Part shown: one piece after another, positions 16,900-24,905 of the stretch | Layout of the letters: every line of letters starts with the position of its first letter | Numbering within the stretch: the first letter of the stretch is position 1 | Origin: a virus | IMG/VR virus record: IMGVR_UViG_3300000101_000019 | Span: 1 to 52,835 of that record | DNA: 52,835 nt | Reading direction: 5' to 3' (one strand) | The notes under the pieces: generated by a model | Databases searched by the model: none | The model's input: only the letters and a program-made list of their open reading frames with translations | Told to the model about the DNA's origin: nothing | Position numbers and translations under genes: made by a program

Positions 16900-18009
16900 A
16901 TGGCAAAACCGTTTGACGTAAGCAAATTTCGCAAGGACATTACAAAGAGCATTGATGGCCTTAGTATTGGCTTCCACGATCCTACTGATTGGATTAGTAC
17001 TGGCAACTATGCGCTTAACTACTTGGTAAGCGGAGACTTTTACAAAGGAGTTCCGCTAGGGAAAGTAACAGTATTTGCTGGTGAATCAGGAGCAGGCAAG
17101 AGTTACTTTGCAGCTGGCAACATCGTAAAACATGCACAAGATCAAGGTATCTTTGTTGTGCTTATTGACTCAGAAAACGCACTGGATGAGTCCTGGCTAC
17201 TTGCACTGGGTGTTGATACTGACGAGAGTAAGTTGCTTAAACTAGCGATGTCGATGATTGATGATGTTGCTAAAACTATCAGTACGTTTATGAAAGACTA
17301 CAAAGCAATGGAGGAAGAAGAACGCCCTAAAGTATTGTTTGTTATTGATAGTTTGGGAATGATGATGACTCCTACAGACGTTAACCAGTTTGAATCTGGT
17401 GACATGAAGGGCGACATGGGTCGTAAACCTAAAGCATTGTCGTCATTAGTACGTAACACAGTTAACATGATTGGTAGTTACAATGTAGGAATGGTTTGTA
17501 CTAACCACACGTATGCAAGTCAAGACATGTTTGATCCAGACGATAAGATCAGTGGTGGACAGGGCTTTATCTATGCTAGTAGTATTGTTGTTGCTATGCG
17601 TAAACTTAAACTAAAAGAAGACGCAGACGGCAATAAGACAAGTACTGTTAATGGTATTAGAGCAGCATGTAAAGTAATGAAGACACGTTACTCCAAGCCG
17701 TTTGAAAGCGTACAGGTTAAGATTCCATACGAAACAGGCATGGATCCTTACAGTGGGCTACTTGACATGTTTGAAACACAGGGGTTGCTTACAAAACAAG
17801 GAAACCGTCTTAAGTATACAACAGCGTCAGGTGATGAAATGTTGGAGTTTCGCAAAGGATGGACAGGAGATAAGCTAGAAGTAATAATGGCAGATATTGT
17901 TGCTAGTGATGAACTAAATAGTACCGTAGAGGTTGACGGAGAATTAAATGATCAGCCACTTAATGATCTGCCTGAACAGGGCGATTTAGACGAACAAGTA
18001 GAGGAATAG
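16900..18009 (+). CDS. uvsX: UvsX RecA-like recombinase
   Basis: A 369-residue RecA-family recombinase (T4 UvsX is 391 aa). I chose the ATG at 16900 because GAAGGA lies seven to eight bases upstream; the ATG at 16885 would overlap that site. Walker A is GESGAGKS (61-68), followed by VVLIDSENALDESW (about 83-96) and Walker B VLFVIDSLGMM (about 142-152). The L2-type region has SGGQGFIYASSIV (about 216-228). The C-terminus is acidic. It forms filaments on gp32-coated DNA with help from UvsY and drives strand exchange and recombination-dependent replication. Confidence 0.94.
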   Translation: MAKPFDVSKFRKDITKSIDGLSIGFHDPTDWISTGNYALNYLVSGDFYKGVPLGKVTVFAGESGAGKSYFAAGNIVKHAQDQGIFVVLIDSENALDESWLLALGVDTDESKLLKLAMSMIDDVAKTISTFMKDYKAMEEEERPKVLFVIDSLGMMMTPTDVNQFESGDMKGDMGRKPKALSSLVRNTVNMIGSYNVGMVCTNHTYASQDMFDPDDKISGGQGFIYASSIVVAMRKLKLKEDADGNKTSTVNGIRAACKVMKTRYSKPFESVQVKIPYETGMDPYSGLLDMFETQGLLTKQGNRLKYTTASGDEMLEFRKGWTGDKLEVIMADIVASDELNSTVEVDGELNDQPLNDLPEQGDLDEQVEE

Positions 18010-18014
18010 ATTGC

Positions 18015-18227
18015 ATGGATGATGAGCTCCTAGTAGAGACCTGGACGATTCTTAAAGAGTACATCAAAGACAAGCAAAGTGCGGCAGATCATTGGATTGG
18101 CGAACTAATTGATCTTGGTATTGGAGACGAAACTTTAGATGTACTAGCCGCACAAGACAAGTACTTAGCAAAGGCAGTGCAATACAATGATGACGATAGC
18201 GATCCGTATTACTCTGACGATGAGTAA
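18015..18227 (+). CDS. Small acidic hypothetical protein after uvsX
   Basis: A 70-residue acidic protein starting five bases after the uvsX stop, so probably co-transcribed. The first 45 residues form a likely helical domain (ETWTILKEYIKDKQSAADHWIGELIDLG). The C-terminal 15 residues are almost all Asp, Ser and Tyr (DDDSDPYYSDDE). No family recognised. The acidic tail could mimic DNA or contact a recombination protein; that is speculation from composition and context. Confidence 0.6.
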   Translation: MDDELLVETWTILKEYIKDKQSAADHWIGELIDLGIGDETLDVLAAQDKYLAKAVQYNDDDSDPYYSDDE

Positions 18228-18248
18228 CGCAACTTAGTCTAAGATGTG

Positions 18249-18277
18249 TTGACAAATTCACATTAAAAGTATATAAT
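18249..18277 (+). promoter_or_regulatory. Consensus sigma70 promoter, leaderless for the uvsY-like gene
   Basis: Exact TTGACA (18249-18254), 17-base spacer, exact TATAAT (18272-18277). The gene's ATG at 18284 is seven bases after the -10, the expected position of the transcription start itself. No Shine-Dalgarno sequence is possible, implying a leaderless transcript. Confidence 0.88.
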
Positions 18278-18283
18278 ACTACT

Positions 18284-18742
18284 ATGATAAACTGGTACAG
18301 TAAAGTTACGCAAGATCTGGGAGCAATTCCAGACTTTATTACACATTATGAAAATGAACTTCTACTGGCTCGTAAAGAGGTAGGTATACACGGATTAGTT
18401 GAGCAGTCAATTAAAGAATTGCCTGCTATAACTGAAATACGTTTTGGCCAATTACAAGAGGTTGAAGCAGTACTTAATCATCTTAATATACAGTTACGTA
18501 AAATAAGAAGAAAGCACTTTGCAAAGTACTTGGAAAACTATCCTCGTGCCTTAACTAGTCGTGATGCTGAGAAGTATGTTGATGGCGAAGATGAAGTCAT
18601 TGACTTTGAAACTATTATTAATGAAGTTGCTCTGCTCCGTAATAGATGGTTGGGTATTATGAAAGGTACAGAGTCTAAAAACTTTATGCTAGGCCATATT
18701 GTTAGACTACGTACTGCTGGCATGGAAGATGTACAAGTTTGA
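18284..18742 (+). CDS. uvsY: UvsY-like recombination mediator
   Basis: A 152-residue helical protein (T4 UvsY is 137 aa). The region LRKIRRKHFAKYLENYPRAL (about 71-90), SRDAEKYVDGEDEVID (about 92-107) and INEVALLRNRWLGIMKG (about 111-127) follows the layout of UvsY-type proteins of marine T4-like phages, ending in a short IVRLRTAG helix. UvsY loads UvsX onto gp32-coated single strands. Its position just downstream of uvsX supports the call. It has its own consensus promoter. The stop overlaps the next ATG. Confidence 0.68.
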   Translation: MINWYSKVTQDLGAIPDFITHYENELLLARKEVGIHGLVEQSIKELPAITEIRFGQLQEVEAVLNHLNIQLRKIRRKHFAKYLENYPRALTSRDAEKYVDGEDEVIDFETIINEVALLRNRWLGIMKGTESKNFMLGHIVRLRTAGMEDVQV

Positions 18743-19062
18743 TGGACTTACACCAGAGAACTTTAGCATTAATGGAACAGCTAGACAACTTAACAAATAA
18801 ATTTGATACTGAACAAAAAACCATGCTTAAAGGCATGAGAGAAAAACAAGCAACTAAAGCTGGGTGGACTAGATACAGAGACTGTCAGAAGTTTTTTACT
18901 AATGCTAGAAAAGAACTAAACAGTGCTACTAATGATTGCTTATCAGCAGTTAACAAGCCCAGCATAAGTAAAATTAAAACTATTGAAGCTAGAATACAAG
19001 TATTTGATGATAGCTGGCAAATTGCTAGACAATATAGTATGATTGGATTATTATCAGGATGA
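18742..19062 (+). CDS. Small coiled-coil hypothetical protein
   Basis: A 106-residue, largely helical protein beginning at the ATG at 18742, which overlaps the preceding stop (TGATG). It has heptad-like patterns in LHQRTLALMEQLDNLTNKFDTEQ (two pieces, about 3-24) and ISKIKTIEARIQVFDDSW (about 77-94), with a basic middle. No family recognised. Coupling to the UvsY-like gene and the following methyltransferase places it at the junction of the recombination and accessory regions. Confidence 0.6.
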   Translation: MDLHQRTLALMEQLDNLTNKFDTEQKTMLKGMREKQATKAGWTRYRDCQKFFTNARKELNSATNDCLSAVNKPSISKIKTIEARIQVFDDSWQIARQYSMIGLLSG

Positions 19063-19826
19063 TTTTTGCAAGTGAACTTGACAGTCATCAGCACAGTTTA
19101 GATACATTAAATCGCTTAAACAGTCATTATGACTTTAAAATAAGTGTTGGAAGTGTTCTAGATGTAGGTTGCGCTACAGAGCTCATGGACCTAAGGTACT
19201 GGGCTAATTTAACGGACGAGCTTAATGCAAATGAGCCTAACAAGTCTTTAAACATAAATTGTGTTGGGTTAAGCAATCTAGACATTCCAAAACCAACTGA
19301 AAAAAATATTAAATTTAGAAAGCAGGACTTCAACGTTGATCATGGCTTTGGTAAATTTAAAACTCAGTTTGATGTAGTATGGTGTCATGATGTAATGCAG
19401 TATAGCTGGAGTCCAATTTGGTTTTTAAACAATATTAACCAGGTTATGTCAGATGGAGCAATGCTTTATTTGTGTGTTCCTAGTACTGTTAATGTACTAT
19501 ATAATCAGTTTACTAGTTATACGCCTAGTCATTGCTATAACACGTTTACAATAACACAAATACTTTATTTGTTAGCACTGAATGGCTTTGAGATCAAGGA
19601 TTTCCATATAAAGAAAGAGCCTTTTGTAGACATAATTGAAGCAGTTACTTATAAAAATACTGAACCATTGGACTATAATACTACGTGGTATGACTTAATG
19701 GAAAAAGATTTGCTATCAGATAGTATGGCAGAGATTGTACAACGTAACGGGTATCTTACTAATCAAGGCCTTATTAGCAAATGGTTGGATGGTACTGTAT
19801 ATGACTATCGATACGAAGCTAGATGA
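19059..19826 (+). CDS. Class I SAM-dependent methyltransferase
   Basis: A 255-residue protein with a Rossmann methyltransferase core. VGSVLDVGCATELMDLRYW (about 31-48) is the SAM-binding motif I, NINCVGLSNLDI (about 66-77) fits motif II, FDVVWCHDVMQYSW (about 107-120) motif IV, and GAMLYLCVPS (about 134-143) the later strand. It resembles UbiE/type-11 methyltransferases that act on small molecules or sugars. The substrate is unknown. It opens the accessory cassette and overlaps both neighbours by four bases. Confidence 0.75.
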   Translation: MIFASELDSHQHSLDTLNRLNSHYDFKISVGSVLDVGCATELMDLRYWANLTDELNANEPNKSLNINCVGLSNLDIPKPTEKNIKFRKQDFNVDHGFGKFKTQFDVVWCHDVMQYSWSPIWFLNNINQVMSDGAMLYLCVPSTVNVLYNQFTSYTPSHCYNTFTITQILYLLALNGFEIKDFHIKKEPFVDIIEAVTYKNTEPLDYNTTWYDLMEKDLLSDSMAEIVQRNGYLTNQGLISKWLDGTVYDYRYEAR

Positions 19827-20686
19827 GAATAACACACTTTCCAAATAACTTACCAACTAACCAAAATCTTGTATATCCACAACTAATTAACGCTATTAAA
19901 TCAACAGACGAACTTGTTGAAAGTGACTGGGATGCTGATGTTGCACTGATATGGAGCGTACTCTGGTTTGGCAAAATGAGTGCTAACAAACGAGTATGGG
20001 AAAAGTTTCGTGAAGCTGGAAAGCCAGTTATTGTAATTGAAGTTGGTGGTCTAATACGTAACGAAACCTGGAAGTTAGGTATAAACGGAATTAATCGCGA
20101 TGCTGATTTTGCATTAGATTTAGGAATAAACCGTGACAGACTATCCAAATTTAACTTGTCTAAACAACCCTGGGTTATGGGCGATAAGCCTTATATTTTA
20201 GTATGTGGACAACACGCCCATAGTTTACAGTGGGAACACATGCCAGACATGGACACCTACTTTAGAGATACTGTAACTGATATACGCAAGTACAGTGATA
20301 AAACTATAGTACTTAGAGCGCACCCACGTTTTAGGGAAAACGTGCATTTTCCATTAAGTGATCCAGACTGGTACAAGGAACAAAACTGCGAATGGAATAT
20401 TGCTAAACATGTACATAAAACCTATGATAGTTTTGACTTAGAAGATCAGCTTAAAGAAACTTGTATGACTGTAAGTTTTAGTAGTAACGCTGGAGTAAAT
20501 AGTGTTATACAAGGTATACCTACTGTGGTTAGTAAACATAGTTTAGCATGGGATATGAGTAGCACGTATAAAGAGTTTAAGTTTCCGTCCAGAACAAAAT
20601 GGTTGCATACTATGGCTAACATTGAATATTTTCCAGACGAAATTGATATACAGTGGAAACGAATTAGACAAAAGTTAGAGGGATAA
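19823..20686 (+). CDS. GT-B-like glycosyltransferase paralogue 1
   Basis: A 287-residue protein. It shares a pattern with those at 28557, 31507 and 32319: an ITDIRKYSD-type helix followed by a strand with R-x-H/K-P (here TIVLRAHPRF, about 156-165), then near the C-terminus a Ser/Asn turn and a GIP-V motif (VSFSSNAGVNSVIQGIPTVV, about 216-235). This layout fits GT-B-type capsular polysaccharide or glycerophosphotransferase-like enzymes. Donor and acceptor are unknown. It starts in a four-base overlap with the methyltransferase gene. The catalytic call is inferred from fold-like motifs. Confidence 0.5.
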   Translation: MRITHFPNNLPTNQNLVYPQLINAIKSTDELVESDWDADVALIWSVLWFGKMSANKRVWEKFREAGKPVIVIEVGGLIRNETWKLGINGINRDADFALDLGINRDRLSKFNLSKQPWVMGDKPYILVCGQHAHSLQWEHMPDMDTYFRDTVTDIRKYSDKTIVLRAHPRFRENVHFPLSDPDWYKEQNCEWNIAKHVHKTYDSFDLEDQLKETCMTVSFSSNAGVNSVIQGIPTVVSKHSLAWDMSSTYKEFKFPSRTKWLHTMANIEYFPDEIDIQWKRIRQKLEG

Positions 20687-20694
20687 GTAATTAT

Positions 20695-21600
20695 ATGCGT
20701 ACAATAGCAGTGTTTAGTACCTGGCATCCAACCGGATATAAAAAGTATGGCAAAGACTTTGTTAAGGGTTTTTTGCAAAACTGGCCCACGGAAGTTAACT
20801 TAACAATATATGCTGAAGATCATGAGCCTGAAACATATAATGCAGATAATATTGAAGTATTAGACCAAGTAGCTACATTGCCTGATTTAAAATCCTGGCA
20901 GGCACGGCACAAAGATAACGACTCAGCACATGGATGGAACAAAGATCATACTAAGAAAAGTTTTTTATGGGATGCTAGTAGGTTTGCTAACAAGGTCTTT
21001 GCCTTATGGCATTTCGCTAAATACACAAAAGCAGATATAATGATCTGGTGTGATGGAGATGTAAGGACCCACACGCCCATGCCTTTCGATTTTTTACAAG
21101 ATATAGCTCCAAAAGAAGATCAACTTGTAACATTCTTAGGAAGAAAGACTTGGCCAGAGTGCGGATGGATGATGTTTAATAGGCATCACCCTGATTTTGA
21201 TAGTTTTATGGATCAGTGGCGATGGATTTACGAAAGTGACGACATCTTTAATCATGTTGAATATCACGATAGTTTTATATTTGGCGAACTAGTACAAGAC
21301 TTTGTTCAGTCAGGAACAGCGGTTAATAATCTTGGTGGCCCTGATCAAGGCGGTCACATTTTTATTAATACTGCTCTTGGAAAGTACATGGATCATCTTA
21401 AAGGGTTCCGTAAGGAAGTAGGCAAAAGCCTGGCTGGAGATCTCACCGGACAATTCAATCATCACGATAACCCATGGTGGCAAGACGTACGACAAGTCAC
21501 AAAGGCAGAGATACGTGCAGAAAAAATGAAGAAGCCGCATGAGTATGATGTGGAACAACAACAAAAATCAGGCGGCTTACAAAAAAAATGGAAAGATTAA
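20695..21600 (+). CDS. GT-A-like glycosyltransferase
   Basis: A 301-residue protein. A DxD-type motif occurs in ADIMIWCDGDVRTHTPMP (about 113-130), preceded by FANKVFALWHFAKYT. The region GRKTWPECGWMMFNRHHPDF (about 149-168) and YHDSFIFGELVQD (about 190-202) fit sugar-nucleotide-dependent GT-A enzymes of phage accessory regions. The acceptor is unknown. The spacing of eight bases from the upstream gene suggests co-transcription. It directly precedes the fibre-like gene, so glycosylation of that protein is possible but unproven. Confidence 0.6.
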   Translation: MRTIAVFSTWHPTGYKKYGKDFVKGFLQNWPTEVNLTIYAEDHEPETYNADNIEVLDQVATLPDLKSWQARHKDNDSAHGWNKDHTKKSFLWDASRFANKVFALWHFAKYTKADIMIWCDGDVRTHTPMPFDFLQDIAPKEDQLVTFLGRKTWPECGWMMFNRHHPDFDSFMDQWRWIYESDDIFNHVEYHDSFIFGELVQDFVQSGTAVNNLGGPDQGGHIFINTALGKYMDHLKGFRKEVGKSLAGDLTGQFNHHDNPWWQDVRQVTKAEIRAEKMKKPHEYDVEQQQKSGGLQKKWKD

Positions 21601-21619
21601 ATCAAAGGAATCAATTGAT

Positions 21620-23470
21620 ATGAGCGCAGAACAAGATAAAGCCAATGCTCAGGCTAGAAAATCACAAGAGGAGCAAAAGAAGTCACAAGCGGAGAGTCAA
21701 AAGCATCAAGCTGAGTTGCAAGAACAATCCGCTAACCAAAACAAAGCAGCAGCACAGTCTAAGCAAGAAGCCGCCGCCACTCAACAAAAACAAGCAGAAG
21801 CAGATGCTGCTAAAGCACAAGCTGACCATGATGCAGCCGTTGCAGACGAACAGCAAAAAGCAGACGAATATGCGGCGGCCCAAGCACAAGTTGCTCAGTC
21901 TGCTGCAATGGTCGAACAAGTTAGTAAACCACAATATACAGTTTCAGTAGGCGCACACGTTGCAACTGCGGTTGCTCAACAAGTAGGAAATGACCAAGCA
22001 GGAGCAAGTTATGAAGCAGAAGCTCATGCAGGTGCTGAAGCAGGCGCAAGTGCTGGTTATGAAGTAACTGATCATAGTGTTGCGGCAGGGGCAGAAGTTC
22101 ATGCTAGCGCAGAAGCAGGGGCAAGCACAAGTGGTGAAGCACATGCTGAACAAGAACTTGCTCCTGGTCTTACAGCCCACACAAGTGCTGAAGGTACTGC
22201 TGAAGCACATGCTAGTGCAGAAGCAGAAGCACACGCTGAAGGCAGTGCAGGCTGGGACGGAAGTGATGCAACTGCGGCTGCTGACATTGGAGCAAGCGCA
22301 AGTGCAGAAGCTGGTGTAAGCGGAAGTGTTGATGCTGAAGTTGGTCTAGATACACCACTAGGTGATGTTAGTGTAGATGCTGGTGCAGACGGTGATGCCA
22401 GCGTACACGCAGAAGCATATGCAGAAGCTGGTGCTCATGCAAGTGTAGGTGAACATGGAGTTGACGTAGGTGGCGGTGCTATTGCCGGTGCAAACGTTGG
22501 CGCCGGTGCAGAAGGATCTGCTCACTTAGGTGGCGCAGAAGTAAGTGCAGGTACAGAAGTAAGTATCGGTGCACAGATTGGTGCTCAAGGCTCTGCTCAT
22601 GCTACATACGAAGATGACACAATCTCGTTTGGTATTGACGGACAAGCGGCTTTGCTAGTTGGACTAGATGTTGACGTAAATGTTGACATTGATATTGGCC
22701 CACTAGTTGACGGTGCTAATGCAATCTTAGATGCAGGCGGAACCATTGATGAAGCAATGGATCATGTTACAGATGGAATTGACAAAGCACAAGACGAAGC
22801 AATTAAAGTTGCTAAAGAAGCAGAACAAACAGCAAAAGACGTTGCTATAGTTGCAGACAAAGCATACAAAGGTGCTCAGTCAGCAGTTGTGTCAACAGAG
22901 CAAGCAGCCAATGATGCCGCTAAAGCATGCACCCAGGCCGCAAACGAAGTTGCACACTGGGGTAATGAAGTAGCAAACTGGACAAACCAAGCGTTTAGTG
23001 CTAAAAGCGTGGCTAATGCTGCTAGCAGTACTATTAATGCTTGTAATGGAGCGATTAACGATTGTAATAACGCTATTAATAGTGCAACAAAAGCAATCAA
23101 TGATGCCGCGGCAGCAGCTCAGAAAGCTGCCGAACAGGCCGCCGCCGCGACAGCTAAAGCCGCTAAAGATGCGGCAGATTGGTCTAAGAAGGCTGCTAAA
23201 GATACTGGCAAAGCGTTTAAGAAAGCGTTTAAGTGGAGTGACAGTAGACTTAAAGCAAATATCGAGTTTGCTTATGCTCATGAAGATATGAACGTATATA
23301 CATACAACTATATCTGGAGTAAAGAACTTGAAAAAGGCGTAATAGCCCAAGAATTACTTGAAACAAAATATGCTGATGCAGTAGAAATGCATGAGTCAGG
23401 ATATTATCAAGTAGACTATAATAGGTTACCACCACTTGAAGAAGCTACTACCTCTATTATAGAGGTATAA
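21620..23470 (+). CDS. Ala-rich fibre-like protein with C-terminal S74 chaperone domain
   Basis: A 616-residue protein with AAGGA before the ATG. Residues about 1-85 are a Gln/Lys/Ala coiled coil. About 100-340 are Ala/Gly/Glu/His-rich and repetitive (AGAEVHASAEAGAS type). About 370-530 are a second Ala-rich helical region. The C-terminal 75 residues match the S74 intramolecular chaperone: SDSRLKANIEFA with the self-cleaving Ser, YTYNYIW, KGVIAQELLE, and YYQVDYNRL. S74 domains trimerise fibres and adhesins and then cut themselves off. It is likely a tail fibre, whisker or decoration protein. It has no known receptor-binding module. Confidence 0.72.
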   Translation: MSAEQDKANAQARKSQEEQKKSQAESQKHQAELQEQSANQNKAAAQSKQEAAATQQKQAEADAAKAQADHDAAVADEQQKADEYAAAQAQVAQSAAMVEQVSKPQYTVSVGAHVATAVAQQVGNDQAGASYEAEAHAGAEAGASAGYEVTDHSVAAGAEVHASAEAGASTSGEAHAEQELAPGLTAHTSAEGTAEAHASAEAEAHAEGSAGWDGSDATAAADIGASASAEAGVSGSVDAEVGLDTPLGDVSVDAGADGDASVHAEAYAEAGAHASVGEHGVDVGGGAIAGANVGAGAEGSAHLGGAEVSAGTEVSIGAQIGAQGSAHATYEDDTISFGIDGQAALLVGLDVDVNVDIDIGPLVDGANAILDAGGTIDEAMDHVTDGIDKAQDEAIKVAKEAEQTAKDVAIVADKAYKGAQSAVVSTEQAANDAAKACTQAANEVAHWGNEVANWTNQAFSAKSVANAASSTINACNGAINDCNNAINSATKAINDAAAAAQKAAEQAAAATAKAAKDAADWSKKAAKDTGKAFKKAFKWSDSRLKANIEFAYAHEDMNVYTYNYIWSKELEKGVIAQELLETKYADAVEMHESGYYQVDYNRLPPLEEATTSIIEV

Positions 23471-24043
23471 GTGCAAAAGGTAGACTTATATCGAGTACAG
23501 TATTTGACTGGGTGTTTTGAAAAAGTAAACACCCAGTCGATTGCTCTAAAGGTATTAAAAAAATATTACGCTAAAAAAAATATGAGTGACAGCGTTCACA
23601 GTATTCGTCATGAAGACATTAGAATAGATTTTGATAGCGAAATACAGGATCTAGGACAACTACAGATAAACGCATGGAAAAATGCATATGGTGATGACAT
23701 TGAATGGTGCTGGGATAGTACTATGACAGAAGACGATCCAAATACAGCAGCCTGGGCAGTAGTTCATGGAAAAGGAGAATCAACTAACTTACATTCCCAT
23801 GAAACAGAAGACAACTACTCTGGCGGAGCTCATGTAAGTAGTGCGTTTTGGGTACAATGCCCGCCAGACAGTGGAGACTTTGTCTTTCAATATAAAACTA
23901 ACCCTTATAATACTGAACAGCATGAAATTACACCTAAAGTTGGCCATTTCGCTATGTTTGACAGTACCCTTCCGCATTATGTTACTAAAAACTTTACAGA
24001 CCAATTACGTATTGTTATTAGTATGAATTTTAAACTGGTATAA
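23471..24043 (+). CDS. Putative 2OG-Fe(II) oxygenase (phage type)
   Basis: A 190-residue protein starting at a GTG immediately after the fibre stop. The C-terminal half has NLHSHETEDNYSGGAHVSSAFWV (two pieces, about 102-123) with an H-x-H metal-binding pair, then KVGHFAMFDSTLPHYVTKN (about 157-175) with the distal His, and LRIVISMNF (about 180-188) with the oxoglutarate-binding Arg. This matches the putative 2OG-Fe(II) oxygenase family frequent in T4-like cyanophages. These enzymes hydroxylate proteins or small molecules. The substrate is unknown. Its contact with the fibre gene hints at a virion substrate. Confidence 0.7.
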   Translation: MQKVDLYRVQYLTGCFEKVNTQSIALKVLKKYYAKKNMSDSVHSIRHEDIRIDFDSEIQDLGQLQINAWKNAYGDDIEWCWDSTMTEDDPNTAAWAVVHGKGESTNLHSHETEDNYSGGAHVSSAFWVQCPPDSGDFVFQYKTNPYNTEQHEITPKVGHFAMFDSTLPHYVTKNFTDQLRIVISMNFKLV

Positions 24044-24051
24044 TATACGCA

Positions 24052-24059
24052 TATAAATA
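24052..24059 (+). promoter_or_regulatory. Perfect T4 late promoter motif before the second oxygenase
   Basis: An exact TATAAATA lies nine bases after the previous stop, 76 bases before the ATG at 24135. Nothing else between 24044 and 24134 is clearly coding. Confidence 0.6.
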
Positions 24060-24134
24060 AAGCTATAGATAAGGAAATTCAATTAATGGTTACTGATTCA
24101 CTGAACATTCTGGAAAAAATGTAAGGAAGTTTAC

Positions 24135-24905
24135 ATGGAAAATATAAGCGTATTGCAAAATCTTCATACTGTCTTTAATCATCCTTATCCTCATATTTGT
24201 ATTGAGGATGCGTTGCCTGATAGTGTGTATGATGAATTAGAGGACACTTTTCCAGAAGAATTAGTTACTAGTACACAACCACACGACAATGGGATATGTT
24301 ATAGATATAAAGCAAACCCTGCGCTAGTGGATAAAGTAATCCCACAAATTTGGCAAGACTTTTTTGAGTATCACACAAGCAAAGAGTATTTCTTACAATG
24401 CATTAATGCTTTTGAACCGCATATTGAAAAAAGATATCCAGACTTATTAGAAAAGTTGTATGCTGGCACTGTAGCTATACGTGATGTTGATAAAGATGGA
24501 GACTACGTAACTGATTGTCAGTTTGTAGTACATGAGCCTGTGGATCAAACAGGAACTAGTCGAACTCCACACATTGATAATCCAGTGGAAATATATGCTG
24601 GACTGTTATATATGCGTAAACCCGGAGATGAAAGTGCTGGTGGTAACTTTACTATCCATGAATGTACTGGAGAAATTGTTCAAGTAAACAAAACACTGGG
24701 CAGACAGGTAGACGATAATTTACATACTCCAATTAAACAAGTACCATACAAGCGTAATACATTTTGTATGTTCTTAAATGTGCTAGGAAGTGTGCATAGT
24801 GTTACGCCACGTATTAACCCTGAGCATCGTAGACATAGTATTAACATTATTGGAGAGTTTAACGGCACTGGCAAGATGTGGAAAGTTAAAGAAATTAAAA
24901 GTTAA
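24135..24905 (+). CDS. 2OG-Fe(II) oxygenase (prolyl-hydroxylase-like)
   Basis: A 256-residue protein. TPHIDNPVEIYAGLLYMR (about 138-155) carries the H-x-D metal pair. VPYKRNTFCMFLN (about 202-214), then SVHSVTPR (about 218-225) with the distal His, and RRHSINIIGEF (about 232-242) complete the double-stranded beta-helix signature. The family oxidises peptides, sugars or lipids. This protein is distinct in sequence from the oxygenase just upstream. Its stop overlaps the next ATG. GGAAG about eight bases upstream supports the start. The substrate is unknown. Confidence 0.72.
   Translation: MENISVLQNLHTVFNHPYPHICIEDALPDSVYDELEDTFPEELVTSTQPHDNGICYRYKANPALVDKVIPQIWQDFFEYHTSKEYFLQCINAFEPHIEKRYPDLLEKLYAGTVAIRDVDKDGDYVTDCQFVVHEPVDQTGTSRTPHIDNPVEIYAGLLYMRKPGDESAGGNFTIHECTGEIVQVNKTLGRQVDDNLHTPIKQVPYKRNTFCMFLNVLGSVHSVTPRINPEHRRHSINIIGEFNGTGKMWKVKEIKS

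Noticed and set aside
21645-23350. Long alternative frames within the Ala-rich fibre gene
   Set aside because: They are Lys/Gln-rich, Cys-rich or Ala-rich products of reading the repetitive gene in other frames, with no initiation signals.
24086-24124. 12-codon frame MVTDSLNILEKM before the second oxygenase
   Set aside because: An AAGGA is upstream but the length is too short to support a gene; it could be a leader peptide, with no further evidence.
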